Shown in pieces: positions 21,995-29,308 of a stretch of DNA of 36,490 nucleotides. The notes beneath the pieces were generated by a model. The model had not been told where the DNA came from, did not search any database, and worked only from the letters and a program-made list of their open reading frames with translations. Both the position numbers and the translations under genes were made by a program. Origin of the DNA: a virus. Position 1 is the first letter of the stretch, and every line of letters begins with the position of its first letter. The DNA lies in IMG/VR virus record IMGVR_UViG_3300013126_000102, positions 1 through 36,490 of that record. One strand, 5' to 3'.

Positions 21995-22834
21995 ATGAAG
22001 AAACTAGTAGTACCAATTGATAAAGTTATACTTATGTATAATCAAGGTATGAGTTGCAGTAAAATTGCAGCCACCTTTAACTGTTCAGAATCCTTTATTA
22101 ATAAAAAGATTGCTGAGCAAAACATTACAAAAAGAGCCGGTGGTTCTTATAGAAGAAACTATGATCAAAATTTCTTTGATGTTATTGACACAGAAGCTAA
22201 GGCTTATTGGTTAGGATTTTTGTATGCAGATGGTTGCGTACAAGAAAAATTAACAGGTCAAAAGCTAATATCATTAGCGGTTAAAGACAAAGAGGTTATA
22301 GATAAATTTATAGAATCCTTAAAAGGAAACTTTGTAACTAAGACTTATAAAGATGTACACACTGTACATCTTACTAGCACGATAATGTTTAACTCTCTTG
22401 TTAAACATGGTTGCATTCCTAGGAAGTCATTAGTCCTGAAGTTTCCGAATCTTCCAGCTGACCTAGTTAATCATTTTATGAGAGGTTATTTTGATGGAGA
22501 TGGTTCTGTCTTTATAACTTATCCTAAGAATCGCAATAAAACAAATACAATTTACAAGAGTATTGGTATTGGTATATGCGGGACAAAGGAGTTTCTATCT
22601 GAGTATAATAAATACTTAGGTTTTAATGAAGCTAAAAAGGATAAGAGAAAAAAGAGTAATGTTTGGTATTTATCTACATCTGGTACAAATAAAGCAAAAG
22701 CTTTTTATGAATTTATTTATAAAGATGCTACTGTATATTTAACCAGAAAAAAAGATAAGTTTGAAAACTATTTTAAAGAAAGAGGTTCAACGACTACAAT
22801 AAGCCATCCTAATAAGGATGAAGGTATAGTCTGA
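21995..22834 (+). CDS. LAGLIDADG homing endonuclease
   Basis: 279 residues. The N-terminal 45 residues form a resolvase-like helix-turn-helix (MSCSKIAATFNCSESFINKK). Two LAGLIDADG helices follow, YWLGFLYADG at 71-80 and MRGYFDGDG at 162-170, so it is a single-chain two-motif enzyme. It would cut intron-less copies of the metallopeptidase gene. The last codons, from residue 264 onward, overlap the P7-P3-P8-P7' core of the host intron, and its TGA lies directly after the TATAGTC element. Confidence 0.9.
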   Translation: MKKLVVPIDKVILMYNQGMSCSKIAATFNCSESFINKKIAEQNITKRAGGSYRRNYDQNFFDVIDTEAKAYWLGFLYADGCVQEKLTGQKLISLAVKDKEVIDKFIESLKGNFVTKTYKDVHTVHLTSTIMFNSLVKHGCIPRKSLVLKFPNLPADLVNHFMRGYFDGDGSVFITYPKNRNKTNTIYKSIGIGICGTKEFLSEYNKYLGFNEAKKDKRKKSNVWYLSTSGTNKAKAFYEFIYKDATVYLTRKKDKFENYFKERGSTTTISHPNKDEGIV

Positions 22835-22864
22835 TCTACAGGGAAACTTGTAGTTAACATCATG

Positions 22865-23773
22865 TTAGAGATCAACCAATATATTGATCCTCAGTATCTT
22901 CCACCAGATGGTTGTACTATAGATAGTGAGAAATTTAAAAAATACAACTTACCACCAAAAGCTGGTTGTAGAGAATATTATGACATCCTATCTAAAGCAA
23001 AAGATAAGGAGCAACAAAATGGCGGAGGTAAGAGTAAACTTCAAAAGATGCTTGATGCTATGGCTAATGGACAAAGTCACGATGAAGATGGTGATGCAGT
23101 TCCTGATCACAGCACTTGGAAAGATTTTGAAGATTTATCAGAAGCAGAAAAGAAGCTTATTGAAAAGCAATTAGAGCATACTCTTAAAGAAGTAGCGCAG
23201 CAAGTTAAAGCTCGTGGTACCGTTCCTGGAGAAATGCAAGGGTTGCTTGATAAACTTCAAAATCCAGAACCGCCTAAGTTTGACTGGCGCGGATATCTTA
23301 GAAGATTTGCTGGAGGCTCTCAAAAAGTGTATACCAAAAAGCTTAGAAGAAAATACAATAAGCGTTTTGAAGATATGGCTGGTTTAAAGATTAAGCCTAG
23401 AAAACATATCTTAGTATCTATTGATACTAGTGGATCTGTGTGTGATGATGAACTAAGAGAGTTCTTTCACGAGATAGATCATATGTATAAAACCGGTTGT
23501 GATATTACTGTATTACAGTGTGACACAAGGATTAATAGTATAAAACCCTATAAACCAGGGGACACTGTAGAAATATTTGGGCGCGGTGGTACCGAGTTTG
23601 ACCCAGTATTAGAGTATTATAATGAACATTTACGTCATTATAGCTGCATGATTTATTTAACAGATGGCGAATGCTACTGTAATGTAAAACCAAGAGGTAA
23701 AATGTTGTGGGTAATGTCTTCTCGTTCACAGTTGAATGAGTCATTACCAGGACCAAAGATCAAATTGAATTAA
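22865..23773 (+). CDS. VWA-domain metallopeptidase, exon 2
   Basis: Codons 99-400 of the spliced protein. It holds a charged linker (DEDGDAVPDHSTWKDFEDLS) and then a von Willebrand A domain with a complete MIDAS: DTSGS near residue 285, the Thr of GGTEFDP, and LTDGE near residue 364. An ATG at 22862 would allow separate translation, but its G is the last intron base. Its MIDAS probably engages the MoxR ATPase encoded 14 nt downstream. Confidence 0.88.
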   Translation, partial: LEINQYIDPQYLPPDGCTIDSEKFKKYNLPPKAGCREYYDILSKAKDKEQQNGGGKSKLQKMLDAMANGQSHDEDGDAVPDHSTWKDFEDLSEAEKKLIEKQLEHTLKEVAQQVKARGTVPGEMQGLLDKLQNPEPPKFDWRGYLRRFAGGSQKVYTKKLRRKYNKRFEDMAGLKIKPRKHILVSIDTSGSVCDDELREFFHEIDHMYKTGCDITVLQCDTRINSIKPYKPGDTVEIFGRGGTEFDPVLEYYNEHLRHYSCMIYLTDGECYCNVKPRGKMLWVMSSRSQLNESLPGPKIKLN

Positions 23774-23787
23774 TAAAAACTAAGAAA

Positions 23788-24021
23788 ATGGCTAAGAAAG
23801 AAAGTACTCAAGTAGACTTAACAACTGATGAGTTAAAAGGATTTGTAAATCACATTGTGACTAACAATAGATATCTACAAAATAACGGGAAGATTCCCGT
23901 GGCAATTGCTGTAGAAGGTGAAGCGGGTATTGGTAAGACCAGTACTATTTTGGAGATCGGTCAAGAACTAGGTCTTCACGTTGTTAAGGTTAACTTAGCT
24001 CAGATTGAGGAGATTGGGGAT
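23788..24021 (+). CDS. MoxR-type AAA+ ATPase, exon 1
   Basis: Codons 1-78 of a 402-residue spliced ATPase. Walker A GEAGIGKT is at residues 44-51. The exon ends in AQIEEIGD; the intron begins with TAA, so unspliced RNA would give a truncated protein ending exactly at the junction. MoxR proteins are chaperone-like ATPases that activate partner proteins with VWA domains. This one follows its probable VWA partner directly. Confidence 0.88.
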
Positions 24022-24041
24022 TAATATTAAGTTTTTTGTTG

Positions 24042-24049
24042 TATATTTG
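24042..24049 (+). promoter_or_regulatory. Intron-internal -7 promoter box
   Basis: TATATTTG, a perfect TAnnTTTG box, 16 nt before the endonuclease ATG at 24066. The nearest TTG at a plausible distance is 25 nt upstream, so the -33 element is weak. Confidence 0.5.
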
Positions 24050-24065
24050 TATAAACAAAGATGCA

Positions 24066-24827
24066 ATGAAAAATAATCTTCTCAATTTGAGCGCTAAAAC
24101 GTTAAGAGGTAAATCAGGTATCTATCTTATTAAATGCAAAGATCACGCATATGTAGGAAGCAGTAAGTCTTTATATGACCGATTACTAGAACATAGACAG
24201 AAACTTATTAATAATAAGCATTCTAATGATTTTATGTTAAAAGCATTTAATAAATATGGTATACATGCATTTACCTATGAGATTTTAGAATTCTGCAACC
24301 CTGAAACCAGGATAAGCAGAGAAAAGTATTTTATAGATTTTATAAAACCTGATATGAATTTACAACTGGACCCTGTATTACATACACTAAGTGTGTATAG
24401 CCGGCAAAAGTTAAGTAAATCCATTAAGGATGGAATAAGCAAGGGTAAGTATAAAACTAAGTTTGACTATTGTGAAATAGACTGCTATGACTACTTAGGT
24501 AACTATGTTACAACTTACCCTGATAAAGAAAAGTGTGCCGAAGAACTAGGTATAACTAATAAGCAAGTTCAAAAATTTGCAGGCGGTTATACTAAAGGTC
24601 TTGCATATAAAGGCTATAGACTTAGATATAAGTCTAGTAATACACCTATTAAAACTTTTCCTATTAATCCTAATTACTTAGGCAAGCATTATAAATTTTT
24701 ATATGATTCTAAAGAAGGTGAGCAGATTGCTTTTACTAGTGTAAAAGATGTATGGTCTTTCTTCTCAGAGCAAATCATAAAAGGTAATAATGAAATATCT
24801 ATAAAAATAAAAGTAAAAACCAGTTAG
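24066..24827 (+). CDS. GIY-YIG homing endonuclease 1
   Basis: 253 residues from the ATG at 24066; a longer frame begins at a TTG before the -7 promoter box and is rejected. KSGIYLIKCKDHAYVGSSKS (near residue 16) has the GIY and YVG halves; the catalytic Arg is in DRLLEHR and the Glu in SREKYFIDFIKP. The C-terminal half holds a NUMOD-like DNA-binding unit (CYDYLGNYVTTYPDKEKCAE). Its last codons and TAG stop are also the P10 guide of the intron. It is a paralogue of the enzyme at 25356. Confidence 0.9.
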   Translation: MKNNLLNLSAKTLRGKSGIYLIKCKDHAYVGSSKSLYDRLLEHRQKLINNKHSNDFMLKAFNKYGIHAFTYEILEFCNPETRISREKYFIDFIKPDMNLQLDPVLHTLSVYSRQKLSKSIKDGISKGKYKTKFDYCEIDCYDYLGNYVTTYPDKEKCAEELGITNKQVQKFAGGYTKGLAYKGYRLRYKSSNTPIKTFPINPNYLGKHYKFLYDSKEGEQIAFTSVKDVWSFFSEQIIKGNNEISIKIKVKTS

Positions 24828-25087
24828 GTCCCCATTAAATTTCGTGAACTCAGGGAACATCCTACTAAGGACAATCCTGATCCAAGCATTGTAGAAATAC
24901 ATTGAAGGAGCAACGACTAGATAAAGTATTCTTACCAGATGGTGCTGAAGAAGAAATATCCACGAGCGCGAAACATTACCTTATATCTACCAAGATTTAA
25001 AGGGTAATGATGATATAGTCTGAACACTACGTATATATATAAAGGTAGTGAAGCATAAGATAAAGAGCTTATGCGATAACATGAATG

Positions 25088-25300
25088 TTGACTGGTTTTC
25101 CTATTAAGGAGTATGAAGTATCTAAGACTACTGATGACGGAAGTAAAGTATCTAAATGGATTCCTGAAAACGTTATGCCTATGTATATTCAAAATAAGTA
25201 TGTGCCAACTGGAGAAAAGCGCATGTCTCATGCTACTCCAGAGTGGATTCAAGGTAAAGAAGAAGGTGGAATTTTGATTTTAGATGACTATACTCGTGCT
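25088..25300 (+). CDS. MoxR-type AAA+ ATPase, exon 2
   Basis: Codons 79-149. It opens LTGFPIKEYEV, which joins naturally to exon 1's EEIGD, and contains Walker B ILILDDY with D144 and D145. It ends in TRA right beside the active site. The next intron begins with TAA, again closing the frame at the boundary. Confidence 0.85.
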
Positions 25301-25318
25301 TAAAAATTATAAATATTT

Positions 25319-25351
25319 TTTAGTATAGTCATCAAGAATATTGTATATTTG
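25319..25351 (+). promoter_or_regulatory. Intron-internal promoter for GIY-YIG gene 2
   Basis: TATATTTG at 25344-25351 is a perfect -7 box; TTTAG ending at 25323 lies 20 nt upstream as a poor -33 element. The ATG at 25356 follows 4 nt later, suggesting a leaderless or nearly leaderless transcript. Confidence 0.5.
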
Positions 25352-25355
25352 GCGT

Positions 25356-26093
25356 ATGAATAATCTATACGCTGCTAAGAATCTGACTAAAAACTATTCA
25401 AAGTCAGGTATCTATATGTTACTAATAAATAACAAAACTTATATAGGAAGTTCTGTATGCATGAGTAAGAGATTATTTTGTCATAGGAGAAGACTTAAAA
25501 CAGGAAAACATGCTAACATCATACTAATTAATCATTTTAAAAAGTATGGTGAGAAGAGTTGTTTTTTTAAAGTCTTAGAATACTGTGAGCAAAAAGATTT
25601 ACTTACTCGTGAGAAGTTTTATATTGATACTTTAAAACCTGAGCTTAACATTGAACAAGACCCCGTGTTACAACAAGGATCTTATAAATGTAAAAAGGTT
25701 TATCAATATACTCTAGACGGACGTTTTATTAAAGAGCATCTTTCCGCAGCATCTGCTGAAAGAGAATTAGGCAAAAACAGTAGCATGATTGCTTCTGCAG
25801 CTAGAGGAAATACTTCTTTTAGATCAGCCTATGGTTATTTTTGGTCATATGAAAAAACAGATAAGGTTTCATATAGTAACAATAGTCATAAAGCTAAAGC
25901 TAAAACGATAGAAAAATGTGATTCATTTGGTAGTTTTATATGTGAATACCCATCAATTGCTGATGCAGTTAGGGATTTACAGTTAAAAGGAAATTTTGAT
26001 TCACATTGTACTAATGTTTCAGCATGTTGTAGAAATATTACAACACAAGCTTATGGTTACATATGGAAATTTAAAACGAGAGTGGGCACGTAA
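25356..26093 (+). CDS. GIY-YIG homing endonuclease 2
   Basis: 245 residues from the ATG at 25356; the frame extends back to a TTG that overlaps the promoter. KSGIYMLLINNKTYIGSSVC holds the GIY and YIG halves, KRLFCHRRR the Arg, and TREKFYIDTLKP the Glu. Two NUMOD-like repeats follow (VYQYTLDGRFIKEHLSAASA, then CDSFGSFICEYPSIADAVRD, each ending in AYGY-x-W). The final codons KTRVGT encode the P10 and P1 guides, and the TAA directly follows the guide. Confidence 0.9.
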   Translation: MNNLYAAKNLTKNYSKSGIYMLLINNKTYIGSSVCMSKRLFCHRRRLKTGKHANIILINHFKKYGEKSCFFKVLEYCEQKDLLTREKFYIDTLKPELNIEQDPVLQQGSYKCKKVYQYTLDGRFIKEHLSAASAERELGKNSSMIASAARGNTSFRSAYGYFWSYEKTDKVSYSNNSHKAKAKTIEKCDSFGSFICEYPSIADAVRDLQLKGNFDSHCTNVSACCRNITTQAYGYIWKFKTRVGT

Positions 26094-26320
26094 TTGGGAG
26101 AATTGCTGGGACATCTTTACTTATGAAGACAATCAGCAGCCGAGCTTAGAATTTAAAAGTTCTTTGAAGGTTCAACGACTAATCCTTGAAACCAGTTTAC
26201 TGGAATATAATAGGAACACGAGCACCCAACACACAAGTATGTGTGAAGATATAGTCTGGACTATACGTATATATAAAGGTATAGAAAATCAAGTTAAATG
26301 CTTGATTGATAACAAGTTAG

Positions 26321-27082
26321 GACTCTCGTTTTTTACAGGCATGTATGGAGTTGATTGACCGTCAAACTTATATTTCTTGGAAGTTACCAAAAGACTGGCA
26401 TATTATCTTGACTACTAATCCTGATACTGGTGACTATAACGTTACTAGTATTGACGTAGCTCAAAAGACTCGCTTTATCACAACTAACTTAAAGTTTGAT
26501 GTAGACTGCTGGGCACGCTGGGCAGAGAAAAATGAGATTGACTCTCGTTGTATTAACTTCTTGTTGATGCATCCTGAGACGGTAAATCAGAGAACTAATG
26601 CTCGTAGTATTACTACATTCTTCAATAGTATTTCTAGCTTAGAAAGCTTTGAGGAAAGCTTACCACTAATCCAAATGATTGGTGAAGGTAGCGTAGGTGC
26701 TGAGTTTGCTAGCTTGTTTACTATGTTTATTCACAACAAGTTAGATAAGATGACATCTCCTAAAGATATGCTAACTCACACTAGCTGGGAGTATATCAAA
26801 GGTCAGCTTAATGCAACAATGGGTAAAGTGGGTGAAGATACTTATCGTGCGGACATTGCCAGCGTACTAGCTCACCGTTTGATTAACTACACTGTACACT
26901 ATTCTGAATCTAATGCAGTTGACCAGAAGATTATTGACCGTATTACAGCTTATGTTACTGATGCGGATATTTTCACTAATGACCTTAAATATGCTATTGT
27001 AAAAAGCATTGTTAATGGTAACAAAGCCAAGTTTACTAAGCTCATGTTGAATCCCGAGATCGTTAAAATGGCGGTAAAATAA
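26321..27082 (+). CDS. MoxR-type AAA+ ATPase, exon 3
   Basis: Codons 150-402. Joined at base 26321 it reads DSRFLQACMELIDRQTYISW, restoring the unbroken family sequence DDYTRAD. Sensor 1 is IILTTNPDTGDYN; the C-terminal helical lid follows (RSITTFFNSISSLESFEESL). An ATG at 26345 would allow a partial product but drops seven conserved residues. TAATG overlap with the next gene. Confidence 0.88.
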   Translation, partial: DSRFLQACMELIDRQTYISWKLPKDWHIILTTNPDTGDYNVTSIDVAQKTRFITTNLKFDVDCWARWAEKNEIDSRCINFLLMHPETVNQRTNARSITTFFNSISSLESFEESLPLIQMIGEGSVGAEFASLFTMFIHNKLDKMTSPKDMLTHTSWEYIKGQLNATMGKVGEDTYRADIASVLAHRLINYTVHYSESNAVDQKIIDRITAYVTDADIFTNDLKYAIVKSIVNGNKAKFTKLMLNPEIVKMAVK

Positions 27083-28206
27083 TGAAAACTGATTTAACTT
27101 CTAATCCAGTTACTTCTACTATGTTGGCACAGCTTCCCTTTATTGGGGAGGCTATGCCTATCATAGCTTACCCTAAAGATAAGGTTAAGTTATATAACAT
27201 GTATGTTGTGACTGACGAGGATCTACCAAAGATCCAAAATTTATTAAAAGGTGGGGATATGCCTAATCTTCCTAAGAAGAGTAAGGTATATGTTTTACCT
27301 AATTGTATATATACACAGGTGCAGATCCGTGAGATATGCAGAATGCATGGGTTTACCATTACTAATGATCTGTCTAAGGCAAACTTATTTGTAGGTAATA
27401 CCCGCAGTGTGTTACACCAAATTGGTGGAGAGCCTGCAGAAACACTTGCTACTAAAGAATTACGTTTAAAGCACTTTCATATTGCTTCTGATTTTGATGG
27501 TCTTACTTTACTAAGTAAATTCCCACAGTTTCCTGATTTAGATGTTTCTACTGACAAGGATGTATTTTTTACTAATGGGTATTATAACCGCAAAGATTCT
27601 TGGGGACCGCTATATGCAACAGATAATACTTACAATGTAATCTCTGGTGATGGTGTAGCTGTTTTACACAGAATTTTATCCGGTAACATACCTGTTGTAA
27701 ATGAGGAAAGACTCTTCAACTCTATAGAAAGAGTTGTTATAGATGAAGACATATATAACACTTTGCACATAATGCTTGAGGCTGGCACAGAAGACCGCAT
27801 TTTAGCAACAGAAATGCTGTTTAATTGTGACTATAATAAGTCAAGGTACTATATTGTAAAACTTATTCAGGAAGATAGTTACCGTATTGAGGCTTATATG
27901 AATAGGAAGAACTTAGATATCTTCCGTAATCACTTTCCTATAAGTAAGATTGCTAGATTTAACTACAAAGAAACGCTTAAGTACTTGCTTAATTATAAAT
28001 GTCTTACTGAAGATATTTATATGGATGTTTTATACACATCAATGTCTATGCAGAAAACACAATTTGAAAACCAATTTGAGAGTCTTAGAGATTTCTTTGC
28101 GGTAGACCTAATGGTAATTAAGCCATATCAAGATTATATTAACGAAAATACTCCTAAAAATGAAGAGAACAAAAGCACTGATGCTGAAAGCCAGCCCGCC
28201 TGCTAA
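27082..28206 (+). CDS. Hypothetical protein, tandem paralogue A
   Basis: 374 residues. A segment near residue 65, KVYVLPNCIYTQVQIREICR then MHGFTITNDLSKANLFVG, has the strand-helix-strand order of a BRCT-like fold. The C-terminal region has helical units (EDIYNTLHIMLEAGTEDRIL, ATEMLFNCDYNKS). The next gene is the same length and matches in both regions. It is translationally coupled to the MoxR gene, so it may be its substrate or partner; that is inference. Confidence 0.7.
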   Translation: MKTDLTSNPVTSTMLAQLPFIGEAMPIIAYPKDKVKLYNMYVVTDEDLPKIQNLLKGGDMPNLPKKSKVYVLPNCIYTQVQIREICRMHGFTITNDLSKANLFVGNTRSVLHQIGGEPAETLATKELRLKHFHIASDFDGLTLLSKFPQFPDLDVSTDKDVFFTNGYYNRKDSWGPLYATDNTYNVISGDGVAVLHRILSGNIPVVNEERLFNSIERVVIDEDIYNTLHIMLEAGTEDRILATEMLFNCDYNKSRYYIVKLIQEDSYRIEAYMNRKNLDIFRNHFPISKIARFNYKETLKYLLNYKCLTEDIYMDVLYTSMSMQKTQFENQFESLRDFFAVDLMVIKPYQDYINENTPKNEENKSTDAESQPAC

Positions 28207-29308
28207 TTTTTCCCTAGAGATTGTAGATATTTACTTAAACGAAAAAGGTAGACCTGATAGTGTAAAGTATTCTGATGAAAAACCTGATGTAATACTTAAA
28301 GAAGGTTTAGACTTAAGCAATGTAAAATTGGTCTATTTTACACCTAAAGTAAATGTACCTAGAGAAAGGGTCCGTCCTTTTCTAGAAGGTAGAGGAATTA
28401 AAATTACAAGAGACTCTGCTAAAGCTGATGTAATTATTACATGTCCTGATTATTTTGAAAGTAATTTAGAACATAACTATGTGGATTACGTGCAGATTGA
28501 AGGTCTTAAGTTCTTCTTGAGTAATTTTAGAGGAATGTCTAATGCATCAGAAATACTTACCCAAGTAAATGAATATGCTGTAGCTCATGAAATTAAGTAT
28601 TGTTTACTAGAAGATAAAAACTATATAAATCGAGTATATGGAGCTGATCACGTTAATCCTAATAAGATTAATGTTTGGGCAGGTACCGCTTTTCAATTTA
28701 GAGAATCAGATTTTCTCCAGTCATCAATCCCTAGAAATAGTGTAAGTATTGTTAAAGATACTAGTATTTACGAGGCTGCGTTTATAGATAAAGCATATGA
28801 CCAAAAAGAGCTGATAAACTTACTTGGTGAAACTGTAATAGATAAAGATTCTTATGAATCTATAAGAACTATGTTTCAAAGTCAGGATAAAGGTGATCAT
28901 CTTATGGGTATGACTGTTATGGCAAATAGTCATTATGAACAAAGTTTTATGTATCTTGCACTACTTCTTGAGGAATACGGTAGAACTGCTATAGATAACC
29001 ACCCTTATAAAAATACAGTAGCATTTAAGTCTCTTACTAAATGGATGGGCTATAATAGATACCGCTTTGATAAAGATCGTATTTTTGACATAAGTCTTGA
29101 AAAAGCATTACTTACTCCCGAGTTATTGGGAATAATTAAAGCAGAGAATTTAGAAAATGCTAGTGCTATGAGTGATCATTATGATGTTACTGATATTCAC
29201 CTTACTCCAGAGACTCAAGAAAAAGTAGATAAATTATTTAAAGAAAAAGGATATGTTGACGGACTTTCAGGCGGAGGAGAACTTCTACAGCAAGAAGTTT
29301 CACTTTAG
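28160..29308 (+). CDS. Hypothetical protein, tandem paralogue B
   Basis: 382 residues. LVYFTPKVNVPRERVRPFLE then GRGIKITRDSAKADVIIT matches the same part of the preceding protein (P-x-x-x-x-x-x-x-x-R, G-x-x-I-T-x-D-x-x-K-A). DKDSYESIRTMFQSQDKGDH aligns with its EDIYNTLHIML region. An N-terminal ATG at residue 8 is an alternative start; the overlap with paralogue A is 47 nt. Function unknown. Confidence 0.7.
   Translation: MKRTKALMLKASPPANFSLEIVDIYLNEKGRPDSVKYSDEKPDVILKEGLDLSNVKLVYFTPKVNVPRERVRPFLEGRGIKITRDSAKADVIITCPDYFESNLEHNYVDYVQIEGLKFFLSNFRGMSNASEILTQVNEYAVAHEIKYCLLEDKNYINRVYGADHVNPNKINVWAGTAFQFRESDFLQSSIPRNSVSIVKDTSIYEAAFIDKAYDQKELINLLGETVIDKDSYESIRTMFQSQDKGDHLMGMTVMANSHYEQSFMYLALLLEEYGRTAIDNHPYKNTVAFKSLTKWMGYNRYRFDKDRIFDISLEKALLTPELLGIIKAENLENASAMSDHYDVTDIHLTPETQEKVDKLFKEKGYVDGLSGGGELLQQEVSL

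Larger units (their letters stand above)
21782..22864 (+). mobile_element. Group I intron 1, in the metallopeptidase gene
   Basis: A 1083-nt group I intron. The exon end GGAT pairs with GTCC at 21792-21795 (P1, with U-G at the splice site) and exon-2 start TTAG pairs with the adjoining CTAA at 21788-21791 (P10). Core elements: AATCCGCAGCC at 21933-21943, TTCAACGACTA ending at 22796, and TATAGTC at 22825-22831. A 7-bp hairpin with a GAAA loop (22836-22853) precedes the final G. The endonuclease ORF occupies the P6 region. Confidence 0.88.
24022..25087 (+). mobile_element. Group I intron 2, in the MoxR gene
   Basis: A 1066-nt group I intron. Exon end GGGGAT (24016-24021) pairs with GTCCCC at 24828-24833 (P1, U-G at the site). 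Exon-2 start TTGACTGG (25088-25095) pairs with CCAGTTAG at 24820-24827 (P10, 8 bp with two G-U). The core lies after the ORF: CAACGACTA at 24911-24919 and GATATAGTC at 25012-25020, with two P9-type hairpins before the terminal G. The ORF therefore fills the P1 loop. Confidence 0.9.
25301..26320 (+). mobile_element. Group I intron 3, in the MoxR gene
   Basis: A 1020-nt group I intron. Exon end CGTGCT (25295-25300) pairs with GGCACG at 26085-26090 (P1, U-G at the site). ACTCTCGTTTT of exon 3 (26322-26332) pairs perfectly with AAAACGAGAGT at 26073-26083 (P10, after one mismatch at the first base). Core: AATCAGCAGCC at 26131-26141, TTCAACGACTA at 26171-26181, GATATAGTC at 26248-26256. Its P9 region resembles that of intron 2, so the two introns are relatives. 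The ORF fills the P1 loop. Confidence 0.9.

Noticed and set aside
22862-22864. ATG as an independent start of a VWA-only protein
   Set aside because: The G is the terminal base of the intron, and the spliced frame continues from LEINQ without needing a start, though low-level use cannot be excluded.
24834-25087. tRNA or other small RNA in the gene-less parts of the introns
   Set aside because: The hairpins fit group I P3-P9 elements; no cloverleaf with an anticodon arm and CCA-like acceptor was found there or elsewhere.
24932-25252. Minus-strand ORF of 106 residues over intron 2 and exon 2
   Set aside because: It crosses the intron core and an exon of the MoxR gene, both of which are explained on the plus strand.
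25996-26358. Plus-strand ORF of 120 residues across the end of the GIY-YIG gene 2 and intron 3
   Set aside because: It overlaps the intron core (26131-26256) and runs into exon 3 out of frame.
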